64,000 nt of DNA from Bosea sp. PAMC 26642 (GCF_001562255.1 NZ_CP014301.1:5177501-5241500), one strand, 5' to 3'. Shown: positions 27,434-36,614, counted from the stretch's first letter. A program made the numbers and translations. Notes: generated by a model from the sequence alone, not told the origin.

Positions 27434-30298
27434 TCAAGCGCGGACGGCCGCCTTGGGCTTCGCCGCCGCCTTGTCGTGCCAGAAGGCGAAGACCTCCAGC
27501 AGCGCCTTGCGGATGGTAAGCTGGCGCGCCGTCGAGACGATCTTCGCATTGGTCAGGTCGGTGACGTAGAACACGTCGACCGCCTTTTCGCCGAAGGTTG
27601 CGATATGGGCGGAGGCGATGTTGAGGTTGAGCTTCCCGATCGCCGTGGTGAGGTCGTAGAGCAGGCCCGGCCGGTCGAGGCCTGAAACCTCCAGCACCGT
27701 GTGCCGGGCCGACAATACGTTGTCGATGATGACCTCCGGCGCCACCTGGAAGGTCTGTCCGCGCGGCGGCGGCGCCCGCCTTTGCGCTACGAGATCGGCG
27801 ATCTTGATCTCGCCCTTCAGCGCGCGCTCGATCGCGGCCGCGATCCGCTCGGCCCGGCGCAGTTCGTCCTCGTCGCGGTCGAAGGCGCGCGAGACCGAGA
27901 TCGTGTCGAGCACCAGCCCGTCCGTCGTCGTGAAGATCTGCGCATCGACGATGTTGCCGCCGGCCGCAGCGCACGCCCCCGTAACGATCGCCAGCAGGCG
28001 GGGGTGGTCCGGCGCCAGGATGGTGAGCGCCGTCACGCCGCGGAACTGGTCGGTCTCGACCAGCGTCGCCGTGGTGCGGCCCGCCTCCTCGGCTTCCCTC
28101 AGGAAGCGGGCATGTTTCTCCTGCTCGGCGACGTCCACCTTGATCCAGTAGGCCGGGTAGTGCCGGGCGAGATAGGCGTCGCGCGCGGCCTCGTCCCAAT
28201 CGGCCAGGCGCTCTTTCAAGGCATCCTGCTTCTTCTCGACCCGCGCCTTGCGCTCGATCACCGAATGGCCGCCGGCTAGCACGATCTCGGTCTCGTAATA
28301 GAGCGTACGCAGGAGCTGGCCCTTCCAGCCGTTCCAGACGCCAGGGCCGACCGCCTTGATGTCGGCGACCGTCAGGATCAGCAGCAGCTTCAGCCGCTCC
28401 AGCGTCTGCACGATCGCAGCGAAGCTCTCGATCGTCTTGGGATCGCCGAGGTCGCGGCTCTGCGCCACGGTCGACATGTCCAAATGGTGCTCGACCAGCC
28501 AGGCTGCGGTCTCGGTCTGCCCCTCGGTCAGCCCCAGCCGCGGCCCGAGCTTGCGGGCGATGATGGCGCCTGCGATCGAATGGTCCTCCAGGCGGCCCTT
28601 GGCGATGTCGTGCAGGAACAGCGCGACATAGAGCGCGCGCCGGTTGGCGACGGTCGGCATGATCTCGTTGGCGAGCGGGTGTTCGATCTCGAGCACGCCG
28701 GCATCGATCTCGGCCAGCACGCCGATGGCGCGGATCAGGTGCTCGTCGACCGTGTAGTGGTGATACATGTTGAACTGCATCATCGCGACGACGCGGCCGA
28801 AATCGGGCACGAACTTGCCGAGCAACCCGGACTCGTTCATCCGCCGCAGCACGGCTTCGGGGGAGCGCCGCGCCGTGAGGATCTCCAGGAAGATCCGGTT
28901 CGCCTCCTTGTCGTTGCGCAGTTGCGGCGTGACGAGCCGCAAGGACTGCGTCACCAGCCGGCTGGCATCGGGATGGATCGCGAGGTCGTCGCGGCTGGCG
29001 ATCTCGTAGAGCCGGATCAGGTTGACCGGATCGCGCCTGAAGGCATCGCCATCGACGACGCAGAGCCGCTGGCTCTTCAGCGTGAAGTCGGGATGGCCCA
29101 GCGCCCGGACCCGGCGGCGCTTCGAGAACGAGCCGAGCAGGCGGCTGAGCGTCGCGCGCCGCTTCTGCTGGCGCGCCTCCAGAGCCGCGCAGACGATCGC
29201 GGTCAGATCGCCGACATCTTTTGCGACGAGGAAATACGCCTTCATGAAGCGCTCGACCGGCGCCTGGCCGCTGCGCCCGGCATAGCCGATCGCGGCCGCG
29301 ACCTGCCGCTGCAGGTCGAAGGAGAGCCTTTCCTCCGAGCGGCCGGTGATGAAATGCAGCCAGCAGCGTACCCGCCAGAGGAACTCCTCCGAGCGCTGGA
29401 ACATCAGCAATTCCTTGGCGTCGAACAGGCCGGCCTCGACCAGATCGCCGACATCCTCGACGCGGTAGGCGTATTTCGCGATCCAGAACAGGGTGTTGAG
29501 ATCGCGCAGGCCGCCCTTGCCGTCCTTGACGTTGGGCTCGACCAGATAGCGCGAGGTACCCGCCCGGCGCACGCGCGTCTCGCGCTCGGCGAGCTTGGCC
29601 TCGGTGAAGGCCGGCGCCGTGCCCTCCACCACCTCGGCATTGAACCGGCGCACCATCTCCTCGAACAGCGCTTTGTCGCCGGTGAGGAAGCGCGCCTCGA
29701 GCAGGGCGGTCCGGATCGTCATGTCGGCCCGCGCCTCGCGCACGCAGTCGTCGACCGAGCGAACCGAATGACCGACCTTCAGCTTCAGATCCCAGAGCGG
29801 ATAGAGCATCGCCTCGACCACGCTCTCGCCCCAGGCGGTCTGCTTGTGCGGGAACAGGAACAGCAGATCGACATCCGAGCCCGGCGCCAGCGTGCCGCGG
29901 CCATAGCCGCCGACGGCGACGACGGCGATCCGTTCCGACTGGGACGGATTGATCGCCGGATAGAAATACTCCGTAGCCGCCACATGCAGGCAAGCGAGGA
30001 CGCCGTCCATCGTCGCCGAAATGCGCTGCGCGCAGGCGAGCCCATTGCGCGGCCCGGCAAGTAGCGCCCTGGCCGAAGCATGACCCTCGTCGAGCACGCG
30101 ACGCAGGCCGGCCACCAGCTCCTGGCGCATGTCGGCTTGCGGCGGCTTGCCGAGGCCCGAAATCAGCCTCGCGACCGCGCGCGCCGGATTGTCGAGAACG
30201 TCAGTGAGCACGAAACGCGGCTGATCGGCGACGGAAGACACGGCGACGGACCTTCGGAATGCGGCCGGTTCGGCCTCTGCCAGCTCTGCTGGTAACAT
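27434..30298 (-). CDS. glnD: Bifunctional PII uridylyltransferase / uridylyl-removing enzyme
   Basis: GlnD senses glutamine and modifies PII proteins, setting nitrogen control. The 954-residue product has a nucleotidyltransferase domain (GGYGRGTLAPGSDVDLLF, residues 130-147, Asp142 and Asp144), a helical linker, an HD domain (LFLHDIAKG, then GLTEGQTETAAWLVEHH), and two C-terminal ACT domains (TILAPDHPRLLAIVTGA and VSGLDRPGLLYDLTTAIG). Length is normal for alphaproteobacteria. ATG 30298 is chosen by family N-terminus; no good ribosome binding site is seen, and the frame is open 64 codons further up. Confidence 0.95.
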   Translation of the reverse strand: MLPAELAEAEPAAFRRSVAVSSVADQPRFVLTDVLDNPARAVARLISGLGKPPQADMRQELVAGLRRVLDEGHASARALLAGPRNGLACAQRISATMDGVLACLHVAATEYFYPAINPSQSERIAVVAVGGYGRGTLAPGSDVDLLFLFPHKQTAWGESVVEAMLYPLWDLKLKVGHSVRSVDDCVREARADMTIRTALLEARFLTGDKALFEEMVRRFNAEVVEGTAPAFTEAKLAERETRVRRAGTSRYLVEPNVKDGKGGLRDLNTLFWIAKYAYRVEDVGDLVEAGLFDAKELLMFQRSEEFLWRVRCWLHFITGRSEERLSFDLQRQVAAAIGYAGRSGQAPVERFMKAYFLVAKDVGDLTAIVCAALEARQQKRRATLSRLLGSFSKRRRVRALGHPDFTLKSQRLCVVDGDAFRRDPVNLIRLYEIASRDDLAIHPDASRLVTQSLRLVTPQLRNDKEANRIFLEILTARRSPEAVLRRMNESGLLGKFVPDFGRVVAMMQFNMYHHYTVDEHLIRAIGVLAEIDAGVLEIEHPLANEIMPTVANRRALYVALFLHDIAKGRLEDHSIAGAIIARKLGPRLGLTEGQTETAAWLVEHHLDMSTVAQSRDLGDPKTIESFAAIVQTLERLKLLLILTVADIKAVGPGVWNGWKGQLLRTLYYETEIVLAGGHSVIERKARVEKKQDALKERLADWDEAARDAYLARHYPAYWIKVDVAEQEKHARFLREAEEAGRTTATLVETDQFRGVTALTILAPDHPRLLAIVTGACAAAGGNIVDAQIFTTTDGLVLDTISVSRAFDRDEDELRRAERIAAAIERALKGEIKIADLVAQRRAPPPRGQTFQVAPEVIIDNVLSARHTVLEVSGLDRPGLLYDLTTAIGKLNLNIASAHIATFGEKAVDVFYVTDLTNAKIVSTARQLTIRKALLEVFAFWHDKAAAKPKAAVRA

Positions 30299-30373
30299 GG
30301 GGAGGGGATTCGCAAGAAAGATTAAATACACAGAACCTGACGTAGAATTATCTATTCGACGTTTCCTGTCGTC

Positions 30374-30388
30374 CTGTTTGACAAACAG
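30374..30388. promoter_or_regulatory. Perfect 6-3-6 palindrome upstream of the Ssu-type operon
   Basis: CTGTTT-GAC-AAACAG is perfect and lies in an unusually A+T-rich stretch (about 30310-30390) between glnD and the substrate-binding protein gene. A dimeric regulator site, for instance for sulfur-responsive LysR proteins, is possible but unproven. Confidence 0.4.
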
Positions 30389-30537
30389 AACGTGCGGACC
30401 TACAAGACGGATACGCGCCGATTTGAGCCAGCAGCTTGCGGGCGCGAAACAAGTGCAGCTAAAGCGTCGGGGCGCAGGTCGAGCAGTCATGTTCGGCCCG
30501 ATCCCTTCGCATAACTCGAAACGAAGGGACTTCCGTC

Positions 30538-31512
30538 ATGACCATTTTCTCGCGCCGTATCGTGCTTGCCGGCCTGGCTACAGCCTCGCTAGCGTTCGCC
30601 GCATCGAACGCCACGGCCCAGTCGCCCAAGGAAATCCGGATCGACTACGCCACCTATAATCCCGTCAGCCTGGTGCTGAAGGAGCGCGGAATCCTGGAGA
30701 AGGCGCTGGCGCCCGAGGGCATTACCGTCCGCTGGGTGCAGTCGGCCGGCTCCAACAAGGCACTCGAATTCCTCAATGCCGGTTCGCTCGACTTCGGCTC
30801 GACCGCCGGCGCCGCCGCCCTGATCGGCAAGATCAACGGCAACCCGATCAAGTCGATCTACGTCTATTCGCGGCCGGAATGGACGGCGCTGGTCACCGGC
30901 GCCAAGAGCGAGATCTCCAAGGTCTCCGACCTCAAGGGCAAGCGCGTCGCCGTCACCCGCGGCACCGACCCGCACATCTTCCTGGTGCGTGCTCTGGCGG
31001 AGGCCAAGCTGACCGAGAAGGACGTCAAGCTCGTCCTGCTGCAGCATGCCGACGGCCGTCTCGCGCTGGAGCGCGGCGATGTCGATGCCTGGGCCGGGCT
31101 CGACCCGCTGATGGCGGCAGCCGAGGTCGAGGCCGGCGCAAAACTGTTTCACCGCAAGGCGGCCGACAACACCTGGGGCGTGCTGAACGTGCGCGAGGCC
31201 TTTGCCGCCGAGCAGCCGGCGCTCGTTCGCAAGGTGATCGCCGCCTATGAGGAGGCGCGCGCCTATGCGCTGGCGAACCCGGCCGAGCTGAAGAAGACGC
31301 TGGTCGACTATACCAAGCTCTCCGAGGCCGTGATCGAGCGCCAGCTGACCCGCACCGAGCTGACCCATTCCAGCATCGGCCAGGCCCAGGCCGACACGAT
31401 CGTCGCGGCTGGCCTCGCTTTGCAGGATGCCGGCGTCCTGCCCGCGACCACGGATATCAAGGCAGTGGTCGATGCGCTGCTCGACCGGCGCTTCGCCGCC
31501 GCCAGCAACTGA
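30538..31512 (+). CDS. Ssu-type ABC transporter substrate-binding protein
   Basis: This is a 324-residue periplasmic protein of the sulfonate/nitrate/taurine (NMT1) class. The signal peptide MTIFSRRIVLAGLATASLAF contains a twin-arginine-like SRRIVL, then cleavage around ATAQ. Family features are RIDYATYNPVSLVLK, QSAGSNKALEFLNAGSLDFG and the YVYSRPEW segment. The substrate is probably an aliphatic sulfonate, but no monooxygenase (ssuD or tauD) is nearby to confirm it. It begins the cluster with permease, ATPase and an OsmC protein. Confidence 0.85.
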   Translation: MTIFSRRIVLAGLATASLAFAASNATAQSPKEIRIDYATYNPVSLVLKERGILEKALAPEGITVRWVQSAGSNKALEFLNAGSLDFGSTAGAAALIGKINGNPIKSIYVYSRPEWTALVTGAKSEISKVSDLKGKRVAVTRGTDPHIFLVRALAEAKLTEKDVKLVLLQHADGRLALERGDVDAWAGLDPLMAAAEVEAGAKLFHRKAADNTWGVLNVREAFAAEQPALVRKVIAAYEEARAYALANPAELKKTLVDYTKLSEAVIERQLTRTELTHSSIGQAQADTIVAAGLALQDAGVLPATTDIKAVVDALLDRRFAAASN

Positions 31513-31548
31513 CTCAGGCGGTGACTTTGGACGAGGAGGCGCGGGGAA

Positions 31549-31693
31549 CCCCTCTCCTGTAAGGAGAGGGGCAGGGGTGAGGTGATGGCCGTTGGACCAG
31601 TGAAGCGGTTATGTTCGCTAGAGCTGCGGATAGGTGGCGCTTCATGCGAAGAAGGGCCGACCCCTCACCCTGCCCTCTCCCTCCGGGAGAGGG
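31549..31693. repeat. Palindromic intergenic repeat, family C (copy 3)
   Basis: The hairpin CCCCTCTCCTGTAAGGAGAGGGG followed by GGGGTGAGG opens it, and CCCCTCACCC with CCCTCTCCCTCCGGGAGAGGG closes it. It sits between the substrate-binding protein and the permease gene within what looks like one operon, so it may affect transcript processing. Confidence 0.75.
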
Positions 31694-31729
31694 TTCTCCG
31701 TCGAGGCAAAAGAGTCTGGCCGACCTTGC

Positions 31730-32560
31730 ATGAGCATACTTGCCCCTGCCACGATCGAGGATACCGTCGTCAGGTCTGACCCGGCGCCGCGCGCGCGCCG
31801 CCGCCTCGCCCTGGCCGGGCTCGTCCTGCCGATCCTGCTTGCCATCACCTGGGAGGTCCTGGTCAGGGCCGGCATCGCAAACGGCCGGCTGATGCCACCG
31901 CCGAGCGTCGTGGCTAAGACACTCTGGGGCCTCGCGGCCTCGGGCGAACTGCTGACACATGCGGCGGCGACGCTCTGGCGCGTCGCGGCGGGTTTTGGGC
32001 TTGGAGCCGGCGTCGGCACCGTGCTCGGTGCGATCACCGGCGCCCTGCCGGTGGCTCGTGGCCTGCTCGACCCGACGCTGCAGGCGTTGCGCGCGATCCC
32101 GTCCATCGCCTGGGTGCCGCTGTTCATCCTGTGGTTCGGCATCTTCGAGGCGTCGAAAGTGGCGCTGATCGCGGTCGGCGTGTTCTTCCCGGTCTATCTC
32201 GGCGTCGCCGCCGCGATCCAGGGCATCGACCGCAAGATCATCGAAGTCGGCCGCGTCTTCAGGCTCGGGCGCCTCGCCATGGTCAGGCGGGTGATGCTGC
32301 CGGCGATCCTGCCGGCCTGGTTCACGGCTTTGCGCTCGGGGCTGGGGCTGGGCTTCATGTTCGTGGTCGCGGCCGAGATCATGGGCGCCAGCGAAGGCCT
32401 CGGATACCTGCTCGTGGACGGCCAGCAGCTCGGCCGTCCCGACACCATCATCGCGGCCATCATCAGCTTCGCCGTGCTCGGCAAGCTGGCAGATGCGCTG
32501 CTTCTCGCCATCACGCGGCCTTTCCTCGCCTGGCAGGACACGGCACGCGGCACGCTCTAG
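31730..32560 (+). CDS. Ssu-type ABC transporter permease
   Basis: This is a 276-residue inner-membrane permease with about six helices, of the SsuC/TauC class: MPPPSVVAKTLWGL near the N-terminus, IPSIAWVPLFILWFGI, and the ATPase-contacting loop RVFRLGRLAMVRRVMLPAILP. The ATG at 31730 is chosen; the open frame further upstream runs into the family C repeat. Confidence 0.88.
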   Translation: MSILAPATIEDTVVRSDPAPRARRRLALAGLVLPILLAITWEVLVRAGIANGRLMPPPSVVAKTLWGLAASGELLTHAAATLWRVAAGFGLGAGVGTVLGAITGALPVARGLLDPTLQALRAIPSIAWVPLFILWFGIFEASKVALIAVGVFFPVYLGVAAAIQGIDRKIIEVGRVFRLGRLAMVRRVMLPAILPAWFTALRSGLGLGFMFVVAAEIMGASEGLGYLLVDGQQLGRPDTIIAAIISFAVLGKLADALLLAITRPFLAWQDTARGTL

Positions 32561-32572
32561 AAAGTCACCCCG

Positions 32573-33355
32573 ATGCTAAGCTTCGAGGCGCTCTCGAAAA
32601 CCTATGCGGACGGCACCCATGCGCTGTCCGGCATCACGGCCAGCGTCGGCCAGGGCGAGATCCTCTCGCTCGTCGGCGGCTCCGGTTGTGGCAAGACCAC
32701 GCTGCTGCGGCTGATTGCCGGGCTCGACCGGCCCAGCTCCGGCGCCATCCTGCTCGACGGGGAGGCGATCACCGAGCCGCGTGCCGATGTCGGCGTGATC
32801 TTCCAGGAGCCGCGGCTCTTCCCCTGGCTCGACGTCGCCGACAACGTCTCCTTCGGCCTGTCGCATCTGTCGGCCTTCGAGCGCGAGGGGCTGGTCGCCA
32901 ACGCCCTCGTCCGCGTCGGCCTCGCCGGCTACGAGAAGCGCTGGCCGCGCGAGCTCTCGGGCGGGCAGCAGCAGCGCGTCGCCATCGCCCGCGCGCTGAT
33001 CACGAGGCCGAAACTGCTGCTGATGGACGAGCCCTTCTCGGCGCTCGACGCCACGACCCGTGCAAGCCTCCATGGCCACCTGCTGGCGCTCTGGGACGAG
33101 AGCCGGCCGACGATGGTGATGGTGACGCATGACGTCGAGGAGGCGGTGACGCTCGCCGACCGCATCATCGTGATGCAGCCCAAGCCCGGCCGCATCTTCG
33201 ACGAACTGGACAACCCGCTCGCCCGCCCGCGCGACCGGCTCTCGCCGGCCTTCGAGGCGCTCAAGCGCGAAGCCCTGCGCACGCTCGACCGCTCCCTGCG
33301 CGACGAGGCCCCGCTTCAGAACAAGACGGCCGAGACGGCGGGGATGTGGTGGTAG
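32573..33355 (+). CDS. Ssu-type ABC transporter ATP-binding protein
   Basis: This 260-residue ATPase drives the transporter. Walker A GGSGCGKTTLLR, Q-loop IFQEPRLFPWL (the RLFPW form is typical of the SsuB/TauB class), signature LSGGQQQRVAIARAL, Walker B LLLMDEPFSALD and H-loop VTHDVEEAV are all intact. It starts 12 bases after the permease stop. Confidence 0.9.
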   Translation: MLSFEALSKTYADGTHALSGITASVGQGEILSLVGGSGCGKTTLLRLIAGLDRPSSGAILLDGEAITEPRADVGVIFQEPRLFPWLDVADNVSFGLSHLSAFEREGLVANALVRVGLAGYEKRWPRELSGGQQQRVAIARALITRPKLLLMDEPFSALDATTRASLHGHLLALWDESRPTMVMVTHDVEEAVTLADRIIVMQPKPGRIFDELDNPLARPRDRLSPAFEALKREALRTLDRSLRDEAPLQNKTAETAGMWW

Positions 33356-33447
33356 GATCAGGTTCCGCGAAAGACGTATTGGCCTCATGTTACGCGAGGG
33401 TCTATCAGCGGGTCAGACAGGCTCAACCGAGACCGAGGTACGATTCC

Positions 33448-33957
33448 ATGGACGTGACCGCTCTCCGCGCGATGCAGGCTCCGCTCAAGGATGCCTATCG
33501 CACCGACCCCGACGCCGGAATCGTCACGCTCAAGGCCAAGGGGGAGCTCGACGACCAGCACATCGCCTGCAAGGTCGAGACCGGCCGCGCCATCGCGCTG
33601 GCGGGCCTGCACCCGGCGACGGGTGGCTCGGGCGCCGAACTCTGTTCGGGCGACATGCTGCTGGAGGCGCTGGTCGCCTGTGCGGGCGTGACGCTGAAGG
33701 CGGTCGCGACCGCGCTCGAGATCGACCTCAAGAAGGGCGTGGTTCACGCCGAAGGCGATCTCGATTTCCGCGGCACGCTCGGCGTCGCCAAGGACGCGCC
33801 CGTCGGCTTCAAGGCGATCCGCCTTTCCTTCGACGTCGAGACCGACGCGCCGCAGGAGAAGCTGGATACGCTGCTCAAGCTGACCGAACGCTATTGCGTG
33901 GTGTTCCAGACGCTGAACGTGAAGCCGGAGCTGAGTGCGGTGTTGAAGGTGGGGTGA
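33448..33957 (+). CDS. OsmC-family protein (putative peroxide-reducing)
   Basis: This is a 169-residue OsmC/Ohr-fold protein. The two redox cysteines expected in the family are Cys78 (ALVACAGVTL) and Cys150 (TERYCVVFQTL). Family members reduce organic or lipid peroxides, or serve other thiol chemistry. The ATG at 33448 follows a weak GAGGTA. It lies 92 bases after the ATPase gene on the same strand and may extend that operon, or be independent. Confidence 0.82.
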   Translation: MDVTALRAMQAPLKDAYRTDPDAGIVTLKAKGELDDQHIACKVETGRAIALAGLHPATGGSGAELCSGDMLLEALVACAGVTLKAVATALEIDLKKGVVHAEGDLDFRGTLGVAKDAPVGFKAIRLSFDVETDAPQEKLDTLLKLTERYCVVFQTLNVKPELSAVLKVG

Positions 33958-34404
33958 TCAATCCGGCCGCGGGACGAGTCGCAATAGTCTGCGCTGTGCC
34001 CGCGCGAGGAAGCGCTTCCTGACTTCCCGCAGCACGCCTGGCGGCAGCATGCCATAGGCTACGCTCGAGAGATCGGAGCCTGGCAGAATGCGCAGATCTG
34101 GCCCCGGCCAAAGAAAGACATTGGCCTCCGTCAACATGATCCAGGACCGCTCGCCGTCCAGACCGAGGCGGCGCTTTGCGATGGCCGGAATCTCGACGGC
34201 GTCGTTTGCCTCAAGCGGAGGTGAATGGGTGATCGGCAGCGCGTAAACGCGGGTTTGGCCCGATTCGTCGGCGATCGTGACGACAACCGCCGCGGGCCTG
34301 TCTTTTGGCGCCTCCTCGCGGCCACGTGCCGCCTCTCGCTTCCGGAGATAGGCGTAGCGGATCACGAGCCCGGGAACGGGCGCTGGCCAAGTCAAAATTT
34401 CCAA
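33958..34404 (-). CDS. PemK-like toxin of a type II toxin-antitoxin pair
   Basis: This is a 148-residue protein resembling the PemK-like plasmid-maintenance-toxin group of rhizobia: PVPGLVIRYAYLRKRE at the start, KDRPAAVVVTIAD, YALPITHSPP, VEIPAIAKRRLGLDGERSWI and FLWPGPDLR. It begins 13 bases inside the preceding antitoxin gene. PemK-fold toxins cut mRNA, but catalysis by this group is not established to my knowledge. The stop is immediately next to the end of the OsmC gene. Confidence 0.72.
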   Translation of the reverse strand: MEILTWPAPVPGLVIRYAYLRKREAARGREEAPKDRPAAVVVTIADESGQTRVYALPITHSPPLEANDAVEIPAIAKRRLGLDGERSWIMLTEANVFLWPGPDLRILPGSDLSSVAYGMLPPGVLREVRKRFLARAQRRLLRLVPRPD

Positions 34405-34655
34405 TCCGCGAGTTCGGCGTCGAGATGTTCGTAGCCGGGCGGAACCTCGGCCTGCGCGATCAGCGCCAGTTCTTCATCGCTGAGTTCCTCGGCCAGAACG
34501 ACGCGACGATCCCGGCGCAGCAGGCGTTCATACTCGCCGGCCGAGATCACCACCAGACGATCACGCCCGTTCTTTGTGATCGTGACAGGCTCGGCCAAAG
34601 CCTTGTCCGCCAGCGAGCCATAGTTCTTGATGAAATCAGCCGTCGTTACTCGCAT
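34392..34655 (-). CDS. Phd/YefM-family antitoxin
   Basis: This 87-residue antitoxin shows the family DNA-binding N-terminus MRVTTADFIKNYGSLADKAL, then EPVTITKNGRDRLVVISAGEYERL, and an acidic, probably flexible C-terminal tail that would bind the toxin. GGGAGG lies seven bases before the ATG. It overlaps the toxin gene and is preceded by a palindrome that covers its -10 region, as expected for autorepression. Confidence 0.88.
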   Translation of the reverse strand: MRVTTADFIKNYGSLADKALAEPVTITKNGRDRLVVISAGEYERLLRRDRRVVLAEELSDEELALIAQAEVPPGYEHLDAELADWKF

Positions 34656-34670
34656 GGCCGCCTCCCAAAG

Positions 34671-34687
34671 ATGTGTATTATACACAT
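34671..34687 (-). promoter_or_regulatory. Operator palindrome over the toxin-antitoxin promoter
   Basis: ATGTGTAT-T-ATACACAT is a perfect 8-1-8 palindrome, 16 bases before the antitoxin start. Read on the minus strand it contains TATAAT, a consensus -10 box, so a bound Phd-like dimer would block RNA polymerase. No good -35 box was found at 17 bases. The A+T-rich patch stands out in this G+C-rich DNA. Confidence 0.72.
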
Positions 34688-34714
34688 AATATGAATTAGA
34701 GCTGCCCGCCAGCC

Positions 34715-35899
34715 TCACTCCGCCGCATCCTTGAGCGCCGCCCCTTTCGCAAAGGGCAGCGTCGGCTCGGCCCTCGCCTCGTCGAACTCCAGCGCGCCGA
34801 TCCTTTCGGCCCGGCCTGTGACCTTGCCGGCCGAGGTCCTGATCTGGACGACGTCCTCCTGGGCCTGGCGGAAATGGCTGTCGAGACGGTCGACGCGCTC
34901 GCCGAGCCGCCGGACGTCGTCGAGCAGCTTGCCGACCTCGGTCTGGATCACCTGCGCCTCCTCGCGCATCCGGGCGTCGCGCACCAGCGACTGCATCAGC
35001 TGGATGGCCAGCGCCAGCAGCGAGGGCGAGACGATCATGATGCGGGCGCGATGCGCCTTCTGGATCACGTCGTCGAAATGCTCGTGCAGGTCTGCATGGA
35101 TCGATTCCGACGGCACGAAGAGCAGCGCCATGTCCTGGGTCTCGCCGGGCAGGAAATAGCGCTCTGCGATGTCCTTCACATGCACGCCGACATCGTTGCG
35201 CACGCGTGCGCCGGCGGCTTTCCTCGCCTCCTCGCCGCGCGCCTCGCGCAGCAGGGTGAAACTCTCCAGCGGGAATTTCGCGTCGATGACGAGCCCGCGC
35301 CCGTCGCCGGGCAGCGTCACCATGCAATCGGGCCGCTTGCCGTTGGAGAGCTGCGGCTGGAAGGCGAAGAAGCCGGCCGGCAGGCCGTCGCGGATGATCG
35401 CCTCCATCCGGCCCTGGCCATAGGCGCCGCGCGCCTGCTTGTTGGAGAGCACGTCCTTCAGCGTCACCACCTCGGAGGTCAGGTCGGTCAGGTTCTTCTG
35501 GGCCGAGTCGATCACGGCGAGCCGCTCCTGAAGCCTGCCGAGGCTTTCCGAGGTCTGGCGGACATTCTGTTCCAGCCCCTGTCCGACCTTGTGACTCAGG
35601 CCGTCCATCCGGTCGGCGACGAGGCGGGCGAGGTCGCCCTGCCGCGTCGACAGGATCTCGGCCATGGACTGCATCCGGCCGGCGAGCTCGGATTGCAGGC
35701 GATTCATCTCGGCGACCTTGTCGTCCATCTCGCGGGTTCGTTCGCCCGCCATCGCCGCCTCGATCGCGCGGCTGCGCGCGTTCCGCCAGGACGAAACGAC
35801 GACCATCAGGAGCAGCAGCAGGCTAACGCCCACGAAGCCGAAAGCCGCCTCCGCCCAGGTCACGGGGCGGTCGAGCAGGATGAAGGCGATCTCTCTCAT
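34715..35899 (-). CDS. rmuC: DNA recombination protein RmuC
   Basis: This is a 394-residue RmuC homologue, a nuclease-fold protein that limits inversion between short inverted repeats. It has an N-terminal membrane helix (residues about 20-37), a long coiled coil (about 45-150) and the RmuC core with ARGAYGQGRMEAIIRD, YGQG, GLVIDAKFPLESF and FVPSESIHADL. Given the inverted repeats in this genome, RmuC is of interest. It runs divergently from def. Confidence 0.92.
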   Translation of the reverse strand: MREIAFILLDRPVTWAEAAFGFVGVSLLLLLMVVVSSWRNARSRAIEAAMAGERTREMDDKVAEMNRLQSELAGRMQSMAEILSTRQGDLARLVADRMDGLSHKVGQGLEQNVRQTSESLGRLQERLAVIDSAQKNLTDLTSEVVTLKDVLSNKQARGAYGQGRMEAIIRDGLPAGFFAFQPQLSNGKRPDCMVTLPGDGRGLVIDAKFPLESFTLLREARGEEARKAAGARVRNDVGVHVKDIAERYFLPGETQDMALLFVPSESIHADLHEHFDDVIQKAHRARIMIVSPSLLALAIQLMQSLVRDARMREEAQVIQTEVGKLLDDVRRLGERVDRLDSHFRQAQEDVVQIRTSAGKVTGRAERIGALEFDEARAEPTLPFAKGAALKDAAE

Positions 35900-36017
35900 G
35901 GTGAGACGGTAATCGATTCGGGTGAATGAATTCGAACGAAAGCGGAACAGTTTGACCGGCCGCGCGCAAGGGCTTATGTCGCCGGGTCGTCACCAAAAAC
36001 CGCACAGAAGCCCTTCC

Positions 36018-36599
36018 ATGGCCATCCGCCCGCTCATCATCCTGCCCGACGCCCAGCTTCGCCTGGTCTCGACCCCGGTCGAGGAGATCACGCCCGAAAT
36101 CCGCACCCTCGTCGGCGACATGTTCGAGACGATGTATGACGCGCCGGGCATCGGCCTTGCCGCCATCCAGATAGGCGTCCCCTGGCGCGTGGTGACGCTC
36201 GACGTCGCCAAGCGTGCCGCTGGCGAGACAGAGGACAGCGAAGCGGAGGAAAACGCGGAAGCGCAGGAAAAGCGCGATGCCCAGCCGCGCAATCCGATGG
36301 CCTTCATCAATCCGGAGATCACCTGGTCCTCCGATGAGATGAACGTCCACGAGGAGGGCTGTCTCTCGATCCCGGAGTATTACGAGGAGGTCGAAAGGCC
36401 CGCCGCCATCAAGGTCCGCTACATGGATCTCGAGGGCAAGACGCAGGCGATCGATGCCGACGGCATCCTCGCCACCTGCCTGCAGCACGAGATCGACCAT
36501 CTCAACGGCGTGCTCTTCATCGACCATCTCTCGCGCCTGAAGCGCGAGCGCGTCACCAAGCGCTTCGCCAAGATGGCCAAGCGCGAGAACGCGGCCTAA
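36018..36599 (+). CDS. def: Peptide deformylase
   Basis: This enzyme removes formyl from nascent N-terminal Met. The 193 residues show [10 protein letters not shown] (residues 45-54), EGCLSIP with metal ligand Cys115, and QHEIDHLNG with His157, catalytic Glu158 and His161. Residues about 67-91 form an acidic insertion ([18 protein letters not shown]) between strands that is longer than in E. coli. ATG at 36018 is the family start. fmt follows after a repeat, as usual. Confidence 0.96.
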   Translation: MAIRPLIILPDAQLRLVSTPVEEITPEIRTLVGDMFETMYDAPGIGLAAIQIGVPWRVVTLDVAKRAAGETEDSEAEENAEAQEKRDAQPRNPMAFINPEITWSSDEMNVHEEGCLSIPEYYEEVERPAAIKVRYMDLEGKTQAIDADGILATCLQHEIDHLNGVLFIDHLSRLKRERVTKRFAKMAKRENAA

Positions 36600-36614
36600 A
36601 CGAGCAGGAACACG

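Noticed and set aside
27357..29993. An 878-codon minus-strand frame overlapping glnD
   Set aside because: It is glnD read in another frame. The true frame shows nucleotidyltransferase, HD and ACT motifs.
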